This document shows positions 1-5,673 of a DNA stretch of 6,215 bases, piece by piece. Source of the stretch: an uncultured Collinsella sp. (GTDB lineage: Bacteria > Actinomycetota > Coriobacteriia > Coriobacteriales > Coriobacteriaceae). The stretch covers positions 1 to 6,215 of the forward strand of contig CABUGR010000067.1 in NCBI GenBank assembly GCA_902491135.1, read 5' to 3'. The notes beneath the pieces are model-generated. The model saw nothing but the letters and a program-made list of their open reading frames with translations. It searched no databases and was not told the DNA's origin. A program made the position numbers and the translations under genes. Position 1 is the first letter of the stretch. The number at the start of each line of letters is the position of its first letter.

Positions 1-40
1 GCAAACAGGAGCCCGGCATTCGTCTTGGCAAGCAGTTCAT
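1..40 (-). CDS. 5' end of an unidentified leftward gene (partial)
   Basis: A leftward ATG at 40-38 is preceded by a strong Shine-Dalgarno, GAAAGGAGG, on the minus strand at 56-48, with 7 nt of spacing. About 13 codons lie inside the window, reading MNCLPRRMPGSCL. This is too short to identify. Two points argue for caution. The codons CCA, AGA and CGA are unlike the GC-rich codons of the neighbouring genes. The overlapping frame reads ELLAKTNAGLLF with much more typical codons but has no start codon of its own. One extra A after the ATG would give MKLLAKTNAGLLF, so a single-base deletion near the start is possible. The divergent position next to a LysR-type regulator makes it a candidate target of that regulator, which is inference only. 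Confidence 0.35.
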   Translation of the reverse strand, partial: MNCLPRRMPGSCL

Positions 41-147
41 ATGCGGGCCTCCTTTCGCATCCCGGTTCCGTGGTTGGCTTAATTACCTACCGCCTTTGTG
101 TGTTTTGAATAGTACGAGCATCGTCTCCCCGGGTCAATCACTTAAAA

Positions 148-157
148 GCGCTAACCT
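148..157 (+). promoter_or_regulatory. candidate -10 region of the LysR-type regulator gene
   Basis: GCGCTAACCT lies 41 nt before the regulator's ATG. It matches a GCGCTAnnnT pattern that recurs ahead of other genes in this window (1153, 1719, and partly 5671). No convincing -35 hexamer is seen at 16-18 nt upstream. The assignment rests on recurrence and position only. Confidence 0.35.
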
Positions 158-179
158 GTTATCGGTTTTGTAGATAACA
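157..179. promoter_or_regulatory. LysR-box-like inverted repeat (probable operator)
   Basis: TGTTATC-N9-GATAACA is a perfect 7-bp inverted repeat. Inside it are the T-N11-A core (T162, A174) typical of LysR-family binding sites and the ATC-N9-GAT geometry known from NodD boxes. It begins at the end of the putative -10 and finishes 19 nt before the LysR-type regulator's ATG, overlapping the expected transcription start. This suits autorepression, and possibly control of the divergent gene. The sequence symmetry is directly visible; regulator binding is inferred. Confidence 0.6.
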
Positions 180-198
180 CTCGAAAGGATGGGCGCCG

Positions 199-1137
199 AT
201 GACCCTCCAACAGCTTCGCTTTTTGATCGCCGTGGCAGAGTCCGGTTCGATCAACGCCGCAGCCCAGCGCCTCTATACGGCACAGTCCAATATCTCCAAT
301 GCCGTCAAAAGCCTGGAGCAGGAACTTCATATCGAAATCTTTACGCGCTCCAGCCGCGGTGTTGCACTCACCAACGACGGCACCGAGCTTTTGGGTTATG
401 CACGCCAGGTCGTAGAGCAGGCCGACATGCTCGAGGCCCGCTACGAGGACGGCGGTACCCCGCAAGCCCGCCTCGCCATCTCGGCCCAACACTACGCCTT
501 TTCGGTCGAGGCCTTTGTCAACGTGGTCGAGCGCTGCCGCGACAGCAAGTTCGAGTTCATCATGCGCGAGACCACCACAGCGCAGATTATCGACGACGTG
601 CGCGCGTTTCGCAGCGATATCGGCATCCTCTATCTGGATGACTTTAACGTCCGCGTTCTGCAGAAGGCTTTTGCCGATGCGCGCGCGAGCTTCCATCCCC
701 TATTCGACGCGACGGTCCACGTCTTCGTTAGCGAGCGCCACCCGCTTGCCCGCCGCCCGCAGCTGTCCCTTGCCGACCTCACACCATATACGCGCTACAG
801 CTTTGAGCAAGGCACCTCGAACTCCTTCTATTACGCCGAGGAACCTTTTAGCTATATCCCTTGCGACCGCAACATACGAATCTCGGACCGCGGAACACTT
901 ACCAACTTACTTATCACGTCGAACGGCTACACCCTGTCGACCGGTGTCCTCTCCAATGAAATGCAATGGGGTATGGCATCGATCCCGTTAGCAGACGCCC
1001 CAACGATGCACGTAGGCTATATCATGCACGACGACCGCAAGCCCTCTCCCCTCTTGCAGCAATACCTCGACGAGCTCAACCGCATCATCCATGCCAACCA
1101 ACTGTCGGAAGACGGGGTAGAAATCGTAGATTGCTAG
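199..1137 (+). CDS. LysR-family transcriptional regulator
   Basis: A 312-residue protein with the usual LysR layout. A winged helix-turn-helix occupies about residues 1-60, with the recognition segment around 16-37 (SGSINAAAQRLYTAQSNIS). It continues through the typical SRGVALTNDGTELL stretch and a linker helix (about 63-82), then a two-lobed effector-binding domain (about 90-300). The family forms DNA-bound tetramers in the cytoplasm and responds to a small-molecule inducer. The ligand cannot be read from the sequence. The ATG is supported by GAAAGGA at 183-189 with 9 nt spacing. The gene is divergent from the gene at the left edge, the classic arrangement for a regulator and its target, with a LysR-box-like repeat between them. 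Family is near certain; regulon unknown. Confidence 0.93.
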   Translation: MTLQQLRFLIAVAESGSINAAAQRLYTAQSNISNAVKSLEQELHIEIFTRSSRGVALTNDGTELLGYARQVVEQADMLEARYEDGGTPQARLAISAQHYAFSVEAFVNVVERCRDSKFEFIMRETTTAQIIDDVRAFRSDIGILYLDDFNVRVLQKAFADARASFHPLFDATVHVFVSERHPLARRPQLSLADLTPYTRYSFEQGTSNSFYYAEEPFSYIPCDRNIRISDRGTLTNLLITSNGYTLSTGVLSNEMQWGMASIPLADAPTMHVGYIMHDDRKPSPLLQQYLDELNRIIHANQLSEDGVEIVDC

Positions 1138-1152
1138 CCCCCGGCGGGCATG

Positions 1153-1162
1153 GCGCTACAAT
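1153..1162 (+). promoter_or_regulatory. candidate -10 region of rnhA
   Basis: GCGCTACAAT contains TACAAT (1157-1162), one mismatch from TATAAT, 38 nt before the rnhA GTG. TTGCTA at 1131-1136 is the nearest -35-like hexamer, but its 20-nt spacing is long. The site starts 15 nt after the stop of the preceding regulator gene, so rnhA probably has its own promoter. Confidence 0.4.
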
Positions 1163-1200
1163 GGTCACTCACGCGAAACGTACCCAACGAAAGGAACCAT

Positions 1201-1686
1201 GTGAAGGTCATCATCTATACCGACGGCTCGGCCCGATCAAATCCGGGACGCGGCGGCTACGGCGCCGTGCTCAAATACACCAACCCCGCCGGCAAGACCT
1301 TCACCTCTGAGCTTTCGCGCGGCTACGCCAAGACCACCAACAACCGCATGGAGCTCATGGCCGTTATCGTGGCACTCGAGGCGCTCAACCGCCCCTGCGA
1401 CGTCGAAGTCCATTCCGATTCGCAGTACGTCGTTAACGCCTTCAACAAGCACTGGATTGACGGATGGAAAAAACGCGGCTGGAAGACCGCCAACAAGCAG
1501 CCCGTCAAGAACCGCGATCTGTGGGAGCGCCTACTCACCGCAAAGAGCAAGCACAAGGTTGAGTTCATCTGGGTTAAGGGTCACGCCGGCCATGAGCTCA
1601 ACGAGCGCTGCGACGAGCTCGCCACCACGGCGGCCGACGGCAGCAACCTCGATATCGACACCGGCTTTAACGAGAGCGACCTGTAA
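1201..1686 (+). CDS. rnhA: ribonuclease HI
   Basis: A 161-residue protein, close to the usual length of about 155. It is a cytoplasmic endonuclease that cuts the RNA strand of RNA-DNA hybrids, removing primers and R-loops, with two metal ions. The catalytic set of the E. coli enzyme is complete: D8 (YTDGS), E51 (NNRMELMA), D73 (SDSQYV) and D138 (ERCDELA), plus the flexible-loop H128 (VKGHAGH). The basic handle region is also present ([21 protein letters not shown], about 88-108). I chose the GTG at 1201 because it follows GAAAGGA (1189-1195) and makes residue 2 onward match the family start. An upstream in-frame ATG at 1150 would add 17 unrelated residues and has no ribosome binding site. An ATG at 1199, overlapping the GTG, is followed immediately by a stop. 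Confidence 0.96.
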   Translation: MKVIIYTDGSARSNPGRGGYGAVLKYTNPAGKTFTSELSRGYAKTTNNRMELMAVIVALEALNRPCDVEVHSDSQYVVNAFNKHWIDGWKKRGWKTANKQPVKNRDLWERLLTAKSKHKVEFIWVKGHAGHELNERCDELATTAADGSNLDIDTGFNESDL

Positions 1687-1718
1687 CGGCGTTTTCGTAC
1701 GCTATTTCCTGCCCCTTC

Positions 1719-1728
1719 GCGCTACACT
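1719..1728 (+). promoter_or_regulatory. candidate -10 region of the oxidoreductase gene
   Basis: GCGCTACACT, containing TACACT at 1723-1728, sits 33 nt before the ATG at 1762 in the 75-nt gap after rnhA. It is nearly identical to the GCGCTACAAT ahead of rnhA. No clear -35 element is present. Nothing else is recognisable in this gap apart from the ribosome binding site GAGGGGGA at 1751-1758. Confidence 0.35.
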
Positions 1729-1761
1729 CATCCTGTAAACCGAACGGCACGAGGGGGATAC

Positions 1762-2864
1762 ATGCTGCGTATAGCGACCATCGGCACATCCATGATTACC
1801 GACGACTTTATCCAGGTCGTCAACGCCAACGACCAAGCCGCGTTTGTGGGCACGCTCTCGCGCGATGCCAATCGCGGTGCTGCCTTTACCGCCGAGCGCG
1901 GTGGCGAGCGAAACTTTACTTCACTCGATGAGCTTGCGGCAGTCGACGTCGACGCCGTCTATATCGGCAGCCCTAACGCACTTCACTACGAGCAGGCCCT
2001 TGCCTGCATCGCCGGTGGCAAGCACGTCATCGTCGAGAAACCCTTCTGCGCCACCGAAGCGCAGGCGCTGGAAGTCTTCCGCGCTGCCGAGGCAGCAGGT
2101 GTCGTGGCCCTCGAGGCCATGCGTCCCCTCCACGATCCCGCCTTCCACGCCATCGAGGACGCCCTGGGCGAGATCGCCCCATCCGCCGCGCCTCATTGCG
2201 CTTTGGCAAGTATTCCTCGCGCTACAACGAGATTCTCGCGGGACGCGCCACCAATATCTTCGACTGCAATATGGCATCGGGTTCCCTCATGGACATTGGC
2301 GTCTACGCCGTCGAGCCCATGGTCGAGATTTTCGGCATGCCCTCCGGCCTTACGAGCATGGCTACTCTGCTCGACCCCACCACGCGACAGCTCACGCACG
2401 GCCCCATCGACGGCTGCGGTTCCATCCTCGCCAGCTACGGCGGAGGCCGCATCTCCGTCGAGCTCGCGCACTCCAAAATTACGAATGACCTGCTGCCCTC
2501 GCAGATCGAAGGCGAGCGTGGCACTATCCAGATCGACCATCTGTCCACGCCCCGCAACGTCCGCATCGACTATCGCGGCGATGTCGTACGCGGCTCGGCG
2601 ACCGAGGCACCGCGCGAACAGGGCGACAACGGCCGCGTGCTCGACCTGCCCAAATCGAGCAACACTATGGATTACGAACTCACAGACTTTATCACCGCCA
2701 TCGACGGCATCGATAACGTTAAGGAAGAGATTTGGGAGACCCCGGCGGGACGCCACGAGCTTGGCCACTACCGCGATGTCACGCTCGTCTCACTGCGCAT
2801 CATGGATGCCGTGCGCCAGCAGGCCGGCATTACCTTCCCGGCCGACGCAGGCAAGCAGGCATAG
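1762..2864 (+). pseudogene. Gfo/Idh/MocA-family oxidoreductase, broken by a -1 frameshift
   Basis: An NAD(P)-dependent dehydrogenase of the glucose-fructose oxidoreductase / inositol dehydrogenase family; the substrate, probably a sugar or cyclitol, cannot be told. The first frame runs from the ATG at 1762 (ribosome binding site GAGGGGGA, 1751-1758) through residue 140. It holds the Rossmann half, with SPNALHYEQA (70-79) and the catalytic-lysine motif EKPF (92-95). Homology then jumps to another frame, which ends at the TAG 2862-2864 and carries the C-terminal half including SLMDIGVY. Adding one C to the run at 2177-2180 restores GEIAPIRRASLRFGKYSS and one continuous protein of 367 residues. 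Left unrepaired, the first frame runs on as low-complexity Ser/Pro/Arg-rich text to 3105, overlapping the next gene. The gene may be truly inactive, or the base may be a sequencing or assembly loss. Confidence 0.88.
2177..2180 (+). other. frameshift site (C4 run, expected C5)
   Basis: The bases GCCCCATC occur where the conserved reading needs GCCCCCATC. With the extra C the codons are GCC CCC ATC CGC CGC GCC TCA TTG, giving A-P-I-R-R-A-S-L. No slippery heptamer or obvious downstream pseudoknot is apparent, so a programmed shift is the least likely reading. Confidence 0.85.
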
Positions 2865-2866
2865 CG

Positions 2867-3277
2867 ATGGGCCTCTTCGATACGTTCTTCTCCAGCGTCA
2901 CCGGCGGCAGTCGAGAACCTCAAAAACCATCAAACGTCGAGCTCGAGCTGCGCCGCAGACTTACTGTGCTCGCAAGCGACAAGGCCACTCTAGACACTCC
3001 CCTGCGCTATTTCCTGCGCTGGGCGGGGCAAGTCCAAGGCGTTGGCTTTCGCTTTACCAACGCCAACCTCGCGCAGGCACGCTCCCTCACCGGCTGGGTG
3101 CGTAATATGGAAGACGGCTCAGTCGAGATGGAGATACAGGGAGCTCCGGCAAACGTCCTATCTCATCTCGAGGCGCTTCATGCCTCCTACGAGCGCATGG
3201 GAACACGTTTTCGCCTCGTAGACGCCCAGGCCCGAGCCCCACTTGCCAATGAAGACGGTTTCACACCTCGTTATTAG
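2867..3277 (+). CDS. acylphosphatase with N-terminal extension
   Basis: A 136-residue protein. The C-terminal 90 or so residues are an acylphosphatase domain, which hydrolyses carboxyl-phosphate bonds such as acetyl phosphate. Both family signatures are present: GQVQGVGFR (54-62), with the phosphate-binding loop and catalytic R62, and GWVRN-x3-G-x-V (76-86), with catalytic N80. Classic acylphosphatases are about 90-100 residues. Here about 46 extra residues precede the domain, beginning MGLFDTFFSSVTGG, amphipathic at first and then charged, with no recognised domain. The ATG lies 2 nt after the oxidoreductase TAG, so the two are probably one transcript with translational coupling. The only ribosome-binding-like bases are AGG at 2857-2859. 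No later ATG precedes the domain; GTG at codon 34 is a weaker alternative start. Confidence 0.9.
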   Translation: MGLFDTFFSSVTGGSREPQKPSNVELELRRRLTVLASDKATLDTPLRYFLRWAGQVQGVGFRFTNANLAQARSLTGWVRNMEDGSVEMEIQGAPANVLSHLEALHASYERMGTRFRLVDAQARAPLANEDGFTPRY

Positions 3278-3283
3278 TATTGT

Positions 3284-3307
3284 GTGCTAAATACGGTATC
3301 ATTTACC
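3284..3307 (+). promoter_or_regulatory. candidate promoter and possible operator of the Fur-family gene
   Basis: The 61-nt gap before the regulator holds two -10 candidates: GTGCTAAATA (3284-3293, a variant of the GCGCTA pattern) and TATCAT (3297-3302), the latter 17 nt after TTAGTA (3274-3279). Over them lie small symmetries, ATAC-G-GTAT (3291-3299) and GGTA-N5-TACC (3295-3307). AAATGATACC read on the minus strand resembles half of a Fur-type box. Fur-family genes are often autoregulated, but the symmetry here is too poor to call a real box. Confidence 0.25.
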
Positions 3308-3338
3308 TACGACCGTTGATAGAAAAGAGGCGAGGCGC

Positions 3339-3719
3339 ATGGCGGTGCAAAGAAGGAATACCAGGCAGCGAAAGCTGGTTCTTGACGCCGTGCGCCAAAG
3401 CTATAACCATCCCGCCGCCGACGAAATCTACAACGTCGTGCGCGCGCAGGATGACAAAATCAGCCGCGGTACGGTCTACCGCAACCTCAATCTCTTGGCC
3501 GACGCCGGCGAGATTCTCTCCATCAAGACGCCGGGCGGCAGCCGCTTCGATCGCACGATCGAGCCGCACGCACATATCATCTGCACCTCGTGCAGCCGCG
3601 TCATCGACGTACCGCTCCCCTTCGATGCCCAGCTCGACGCCAAGGCGTCCGAGCAAATCGGCTGGCACGTCACGTCGCACTACACCATCTTCGAGGGTCT
3701 CTGCCCCGACTGCCGGTAG
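3339..3719 (+). CDS. Fur-family metalloregulator, PerR-like
   Basis: A 126-residue DNA-binding repressor of the Fur family. The winged-helix domain covers about residues 5-65 (SRGTVYRNLNLLADAGEI), and the dimerisation/metal domain 66-126. Two CxxC pairs, C82-C85 (CTSC) and C122-C125 (CPDC), form the structural zinc site. The regulatory-site ligands match the B. subtilis PerR set: H24 (NHPAADEIY), D71 (RFD), H77 and H79 (HAH), and D90 (RVID). Aspartate rather than glutamate at the last position favours a peroxide sensor over an iron-sensing Fur; this is family inference and not proof. It would repress oxidative-stress genes in an anaerobe; none is adjacent. The ATG follows AAGAGG at 3325-3330. 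It converges with the leftward gene ending at 3735; no terminator is seen in the 15-nt gap. Confidence 0.92.
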   Translation: MAVQRRNTRQRKLVLDAVRQSYNHPAADEIYNVVRAQDDKISRGTVYRNLNLLADAGEILSIKTPGGSRFDRTIEPHAHIICTSCSRVIDVPLPFDAQLDAKASEQIGWHVTSHYTIFEGLCPDCR

Positions 3720-3734
3720 ATGTTTGGGACGTGC

Positions 3735-5186
3735 CTACTCGGCGAGCAGGCGGCGCAGTTCTTCTTCGACCGTGTGCACGTAACGGACGCGATCGTTGAT
3801 ACCGCGCATGGTGGGGTTGCAGCTCTCCATCAGATAGGGATGGCCCACGACGTTGAGCATGTCGCGATCGTTCTCATTGTCGCCAAATGCCATCATCTCA
3901 TCGGGCGAAATCCCCAGGACACGACCGTAATCGGCAAGCGCGGAGCCCTTGCCCGAACCGAAACCGATAAGGTCCGTCCATGCGGTTCCTGACGTCATCA
4001 CATTGACACGGTCGCCAAAGAGGCGCTCGAAATACTCCCGGGCCGCCGGATATTCCACCTCGGGCGTCTGGAAGCCAATCTTAATGACATCCTCGTCGAT
4101 GTCCTCGGGACGGTCGACCACCGCCACATCGCAGTGGACCACATAGCGCAAATGGTCGACGAACGCATCGTTGCCGCTCATGGTGTAGATGTGCCCCTCA
4201 CACGAAAGGGTCATGTCGGTATGGGGATACGCAACCACGGTATTCGCGATAACCATAGCAAGGCTACGCTCCATGGAACGCTTGACGACGGCACGCCCCT
4301 CGCTCATCACCAGGGTTCCGTTTTCGCATACATAGGCGAGCTCATCGGCCACCGGGGCAAACAGGTAGCGCAAGCTCGCATATTGACGGCCACTCGCCGG
4401 CATAAACACGATACCACGACGATGCAGCTCATCGATAAGCTCAAAGGCCTCGGAACGCAGCTCGCGCTCCCCCGGATGCAGCAACGTGCCGTCCAAATCG
4501 CATGCAATCAGTTTGATTCCCTCAAGACCCATATGCTTCCCCCAAAGCCTCATATCAACAGCAAGACGGACCTTGATCGGTCGCCCCTCAAAGCCCGTCT
4601 TGCGCATACGCGCGCTTAGCCGCGCGCCTTTTTTAAAGTCGGGAGCCATGCTCACGACGACCTCCGCCGCACTCGACGCAAAGCGCCGGTCCGCATCGAG
4701 TTCACGGGTAACCAGCGAGAGCCGAACACCCTCGACACCCCGGAGCATGCGGCCCAAAACAGGCTGCACCGGCGTATACATGCGCACAGCATGCTCGTCC
4801 GAGTCGCCCCGGAAGAGCGGCGCATGCATGTTGCCGATCTCCCAGCACGAATGCGCGAGCGCAATCGGGTCCATGCGGTCAACTTCGACCAAATAAACCT
4901 CGGCGCTGCGCAAGCGCACGACAACCGCCACGGGCACCATGCCCGAACGGTCAATGGCGAGCACGTCGCCGTCGGCAAGACGACCGCCGTCGGCAGTATC
5001 CAGCCGAACATCGACCGTGCGCCCCAGCTCCGTCACGCCCACAAACGCGTATACATCAGCCTGGTCCCAATCGAGCAGTAGCTCGTCAACTTCAAAGACG
5101 CCGCCCAACTTCCGGCGAAGCAGGAGTTCATAGGACGGATCGTTGAGATTTCCCAAGCATGTCGTCGAAACCAAGCGTTCAGGCAT
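3735..5186 (-). CDS. UreE-like nickel-chaperone domain fused to a Cof-type HAD phosphatase
   Basis: A 483-residue two-domain protein. Residues about 1-165 resemble the urease accessory metallochaperone UreE: an N-terminal CLGNLND and VDELLLDWDQAD region, then LADGDVL (70-76), and the family's GN-x-H-x-P nickel-site motif as GNMHAP (118-123), with H121 at the position of the metal-bridging histidine. No His-rich tail is present. Residues about 219-483 (265 residues, the normal family length) form a HAD-IIB/Cof-type phosphatase: DLDGT with D230 and D232, S265 (MPASGR), K413 (GSGKG), and GDNEND with D436 and D440. Substrates of such enzymes are usually sugar phosphates or flavin/pyridoxal phosphates. 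The start is 3 nt after the FKBP stop, with GAGGG at 5198-5194. An internal start at 4532 may give a separate HAD protein. I know of no established UreE-HAD fusion. Confidence 0.8.
   Translation of the reverse strand: MPERLVSTTCLGNLNDPSYELLLRRKLGGVFEVDELLLDWDQADVYAFVGVTELGRTVDVRLDTADGGRLADGDVLAIDRSGMVPVAVVVRLRSAEVYLVEVDRMDPIALAHSCWEIGNMHAPLFRGDSDEHAVRMYTPVQPVLGRMLRGVEGVRLSLVTRELDADRRFASSAAEVVVSMAPDFKKGARLSARMRKTGFEGRPIKVRLAVDMRLWGKHMGLEGIKLIACDLDGTLLHPGERELRSEAFELIDELHRRGIVFMPASGRQYASLRYLFAPVADELAYVCENGTLVMSEGRAVVKRSMERSLAMVIANTVVAYPHTDMTLSCEGHIYTMSGNDAFVDHLRYVVHCDVAVVDRPEDIDEDVIKIGFQTPEVEYPAAREYFERLFGDRVNVMTSGTAWTDLIGFGSGKGSALADYGRVLGISPDEMMAFGDNENDRDMLNVVGHPYLMESCNPTMRGINDRVRYVHTVEEELRRLLAE
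4530..4543 (-). promoter_or_regulatory. possible internal ribosome binding site and ATG for the HAD domain
   Basis: On the minus strand GGGGGA (4543-4538) is followed after 5 nt by ATG (4532-4530), in frame, coding M219. The residues after it (GLEGIKLIACDLDGT) are exactly where a stand-alone Cof-type phosphatase would begin. This supports independent initiation, or a former separate gene, but is not proof. Confidence 0.4.
4561..4603 (-). repeat. 9-bp stem-loop in the UreE-HAD linker
   Basis: GCAAGACGG (4561-4569) and CCGTCTTGC (4595-4603) are perfect reverse complements separated by 25 nt. Inside the loop TTGA (4573-4576) can pair with TCAA (4588-4591), extending the helix past a 3x3 internal loop. 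It lies 28 nt upstream of the internal ATG at 4532 and 25 nt downstream of an A6 run (minus strand 4634-4629). There is no T tract, so it is not a standard terminator. Confidence 0.6.
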
Positions 5187-5189
5187 ACT

Positions 5190-5618
5190 CTAACCCTCGA
5201 CCTCGACGAGCTCGATGTCAAAGTTGAGATCCTTGCCGGCGAGCTCGTGGTTGGCGTCGAGCGTCACGGCCTCGGGCGTCACATCGATGACAACGGCAGG
5301 GACGGGCATGCCACTCGGCGTGGACAGGAAGAGCTTCATGCCTTTCTCGATCTGTTCGATGTTGGGAACCTGCTCGGCCGGGAAGGTAATAACCATCTCG
5401 GGATTGTGTTCACCATAGGCATCGGCCGCAGGAATGTGTACGGACTTCTTCTCGCCCACCCGCATATCGACCACGGCGGCGTCAAAGCCCTTGATCATCT
5501 GACCGGCACCGCAGGTGAACTCCAGCGGCTCGCCGCGATCGTAAGAGCTATCGAACTGCGTGCCGTCGTCGAGCGTGCCACGATAATGGGTCTTAACCTT
5601 CTTGCCCTGGTTGGACAT
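5190..5618 (-). CDS. SlyD-like FKBP-type peptidyl-prolyl isomerase
   Basis: A 142-residue cytoplasmic folding catalyst/chaperone that speeds cis-trans isomerisation of prolyl bonds. The FKBP core is formed by VKTHYRGTLDDGTQFDSS (8-25) and GAGQMIKGFDAAVVDMRVGE (37-56). It is interrupted by the SlyD-type insert (IF chaperone domain, about 70-120) and resumes with the diagnostic DANHELAGKDLNF (121-133). Unlike E. coli SlyD it has no His/Cys-rich C-terminal metal-binding tail; it ends VEVEG. I place the start at 5618, where GGAGG (5628-5624) precedes MSNQGKK. An in-frame ATG at 5648 would add 10 residues not seen in the family. It is first in a leftward operon with the UreE-HAD gene 3 nt downstream. 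Pairing with a UreE-like protein hints at metal-centre assembly, but housekeeping folding is the safer call. Confidence 0.93.
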   Translation of the reverse strand: MSNQGKKVKTHYRGTLDDGTQFDSSYDRGEPLEFTCGAGQMIKGFDAAVVDMRVGEKKSVHIPAADAYGEHNPEMVITFPAEQVPNIEQIEKGMKLFLSTPSGMPVPAVVIDVTPEAVTLDANHELAGKDLNFDIELVEVEG

Positions 5619-5655
5619 GGTAACCTCCGTAATAAGGGCGGCGCACAACGCGGGC

Positions 5656-5673
5656 CGCCATGAACATATGGCG
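5656..5673. promoter_or_regulatory. inverted repeat in the divergent promoter region
   Basis: CGCCAT-N6-ATGGCG is a 6-bp perfect inverted repeat in the 120-nt gap between the FKBP operon and the dipeptidase gene. For leftward transcription it sits just downstream of TATAGT (minus strand 5682-5677), at the expected transcription start. It could be an operator for either side or a 5'-UTR hairpin. Symmetry is visible; function is a guess. Confidence 0.3.

Noticed and set aside
151..696. Leftward 181-codon ORF opposite the LysR gene
   Set aside because: It lies wholly on the antisense strand of a clear LysR-family gene and shows no domain or ribosome binding site; typical shadow ORF of GC-rich DNA.
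1137..1149. GCCC-N5-GGGC as a terminator for the LysR gene
   Set aside because: Only a 4-bp stem overlapping the stop codon, with no T run after it.
2193..2768. Leftward 191-codon ORF opposite the oxidoreductase
   Set aside because: Antisense shadow of the conserved C-terminal oxidoreductase half; no family resemblance.
1762..3105. A long single-frame ORF of 447 codons as the true oxidoreductase product
   Set aside because: After residue 140 it is Ser/Pro/Arg-rich low-complexity text, while the conserved C-terminal half lies in another frame; it also overlaps the acylphosphatase gene.
3284..3307. A clear PerR or Fur box ahead of the regulator
   Set aside because: A 7-1-7 alignment gives only about 4 of 7 matching pairs, too weak to name as a real operator.
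4561..4603. The linker stem-loop as an intrinsic terminator
   Set aside because: No downstream T tract on either strand, and it lies inside an open coding frame.
4134..4619. Rightward ORF of 161 codons opposite the HAD domain
   Set aside because: The opposite strand carries all HAD motifs (DLDGT, GDNEND), so this frame is a mirror artefact.
4628..4640. Canonical -1 programmed frameshift heptamer A AAA AAG
   Set aside because: The reading frame splits the run as AAA AAA G, out of phase for the standard X XXY YYZ slip; only homopolymer slippage remains possible.
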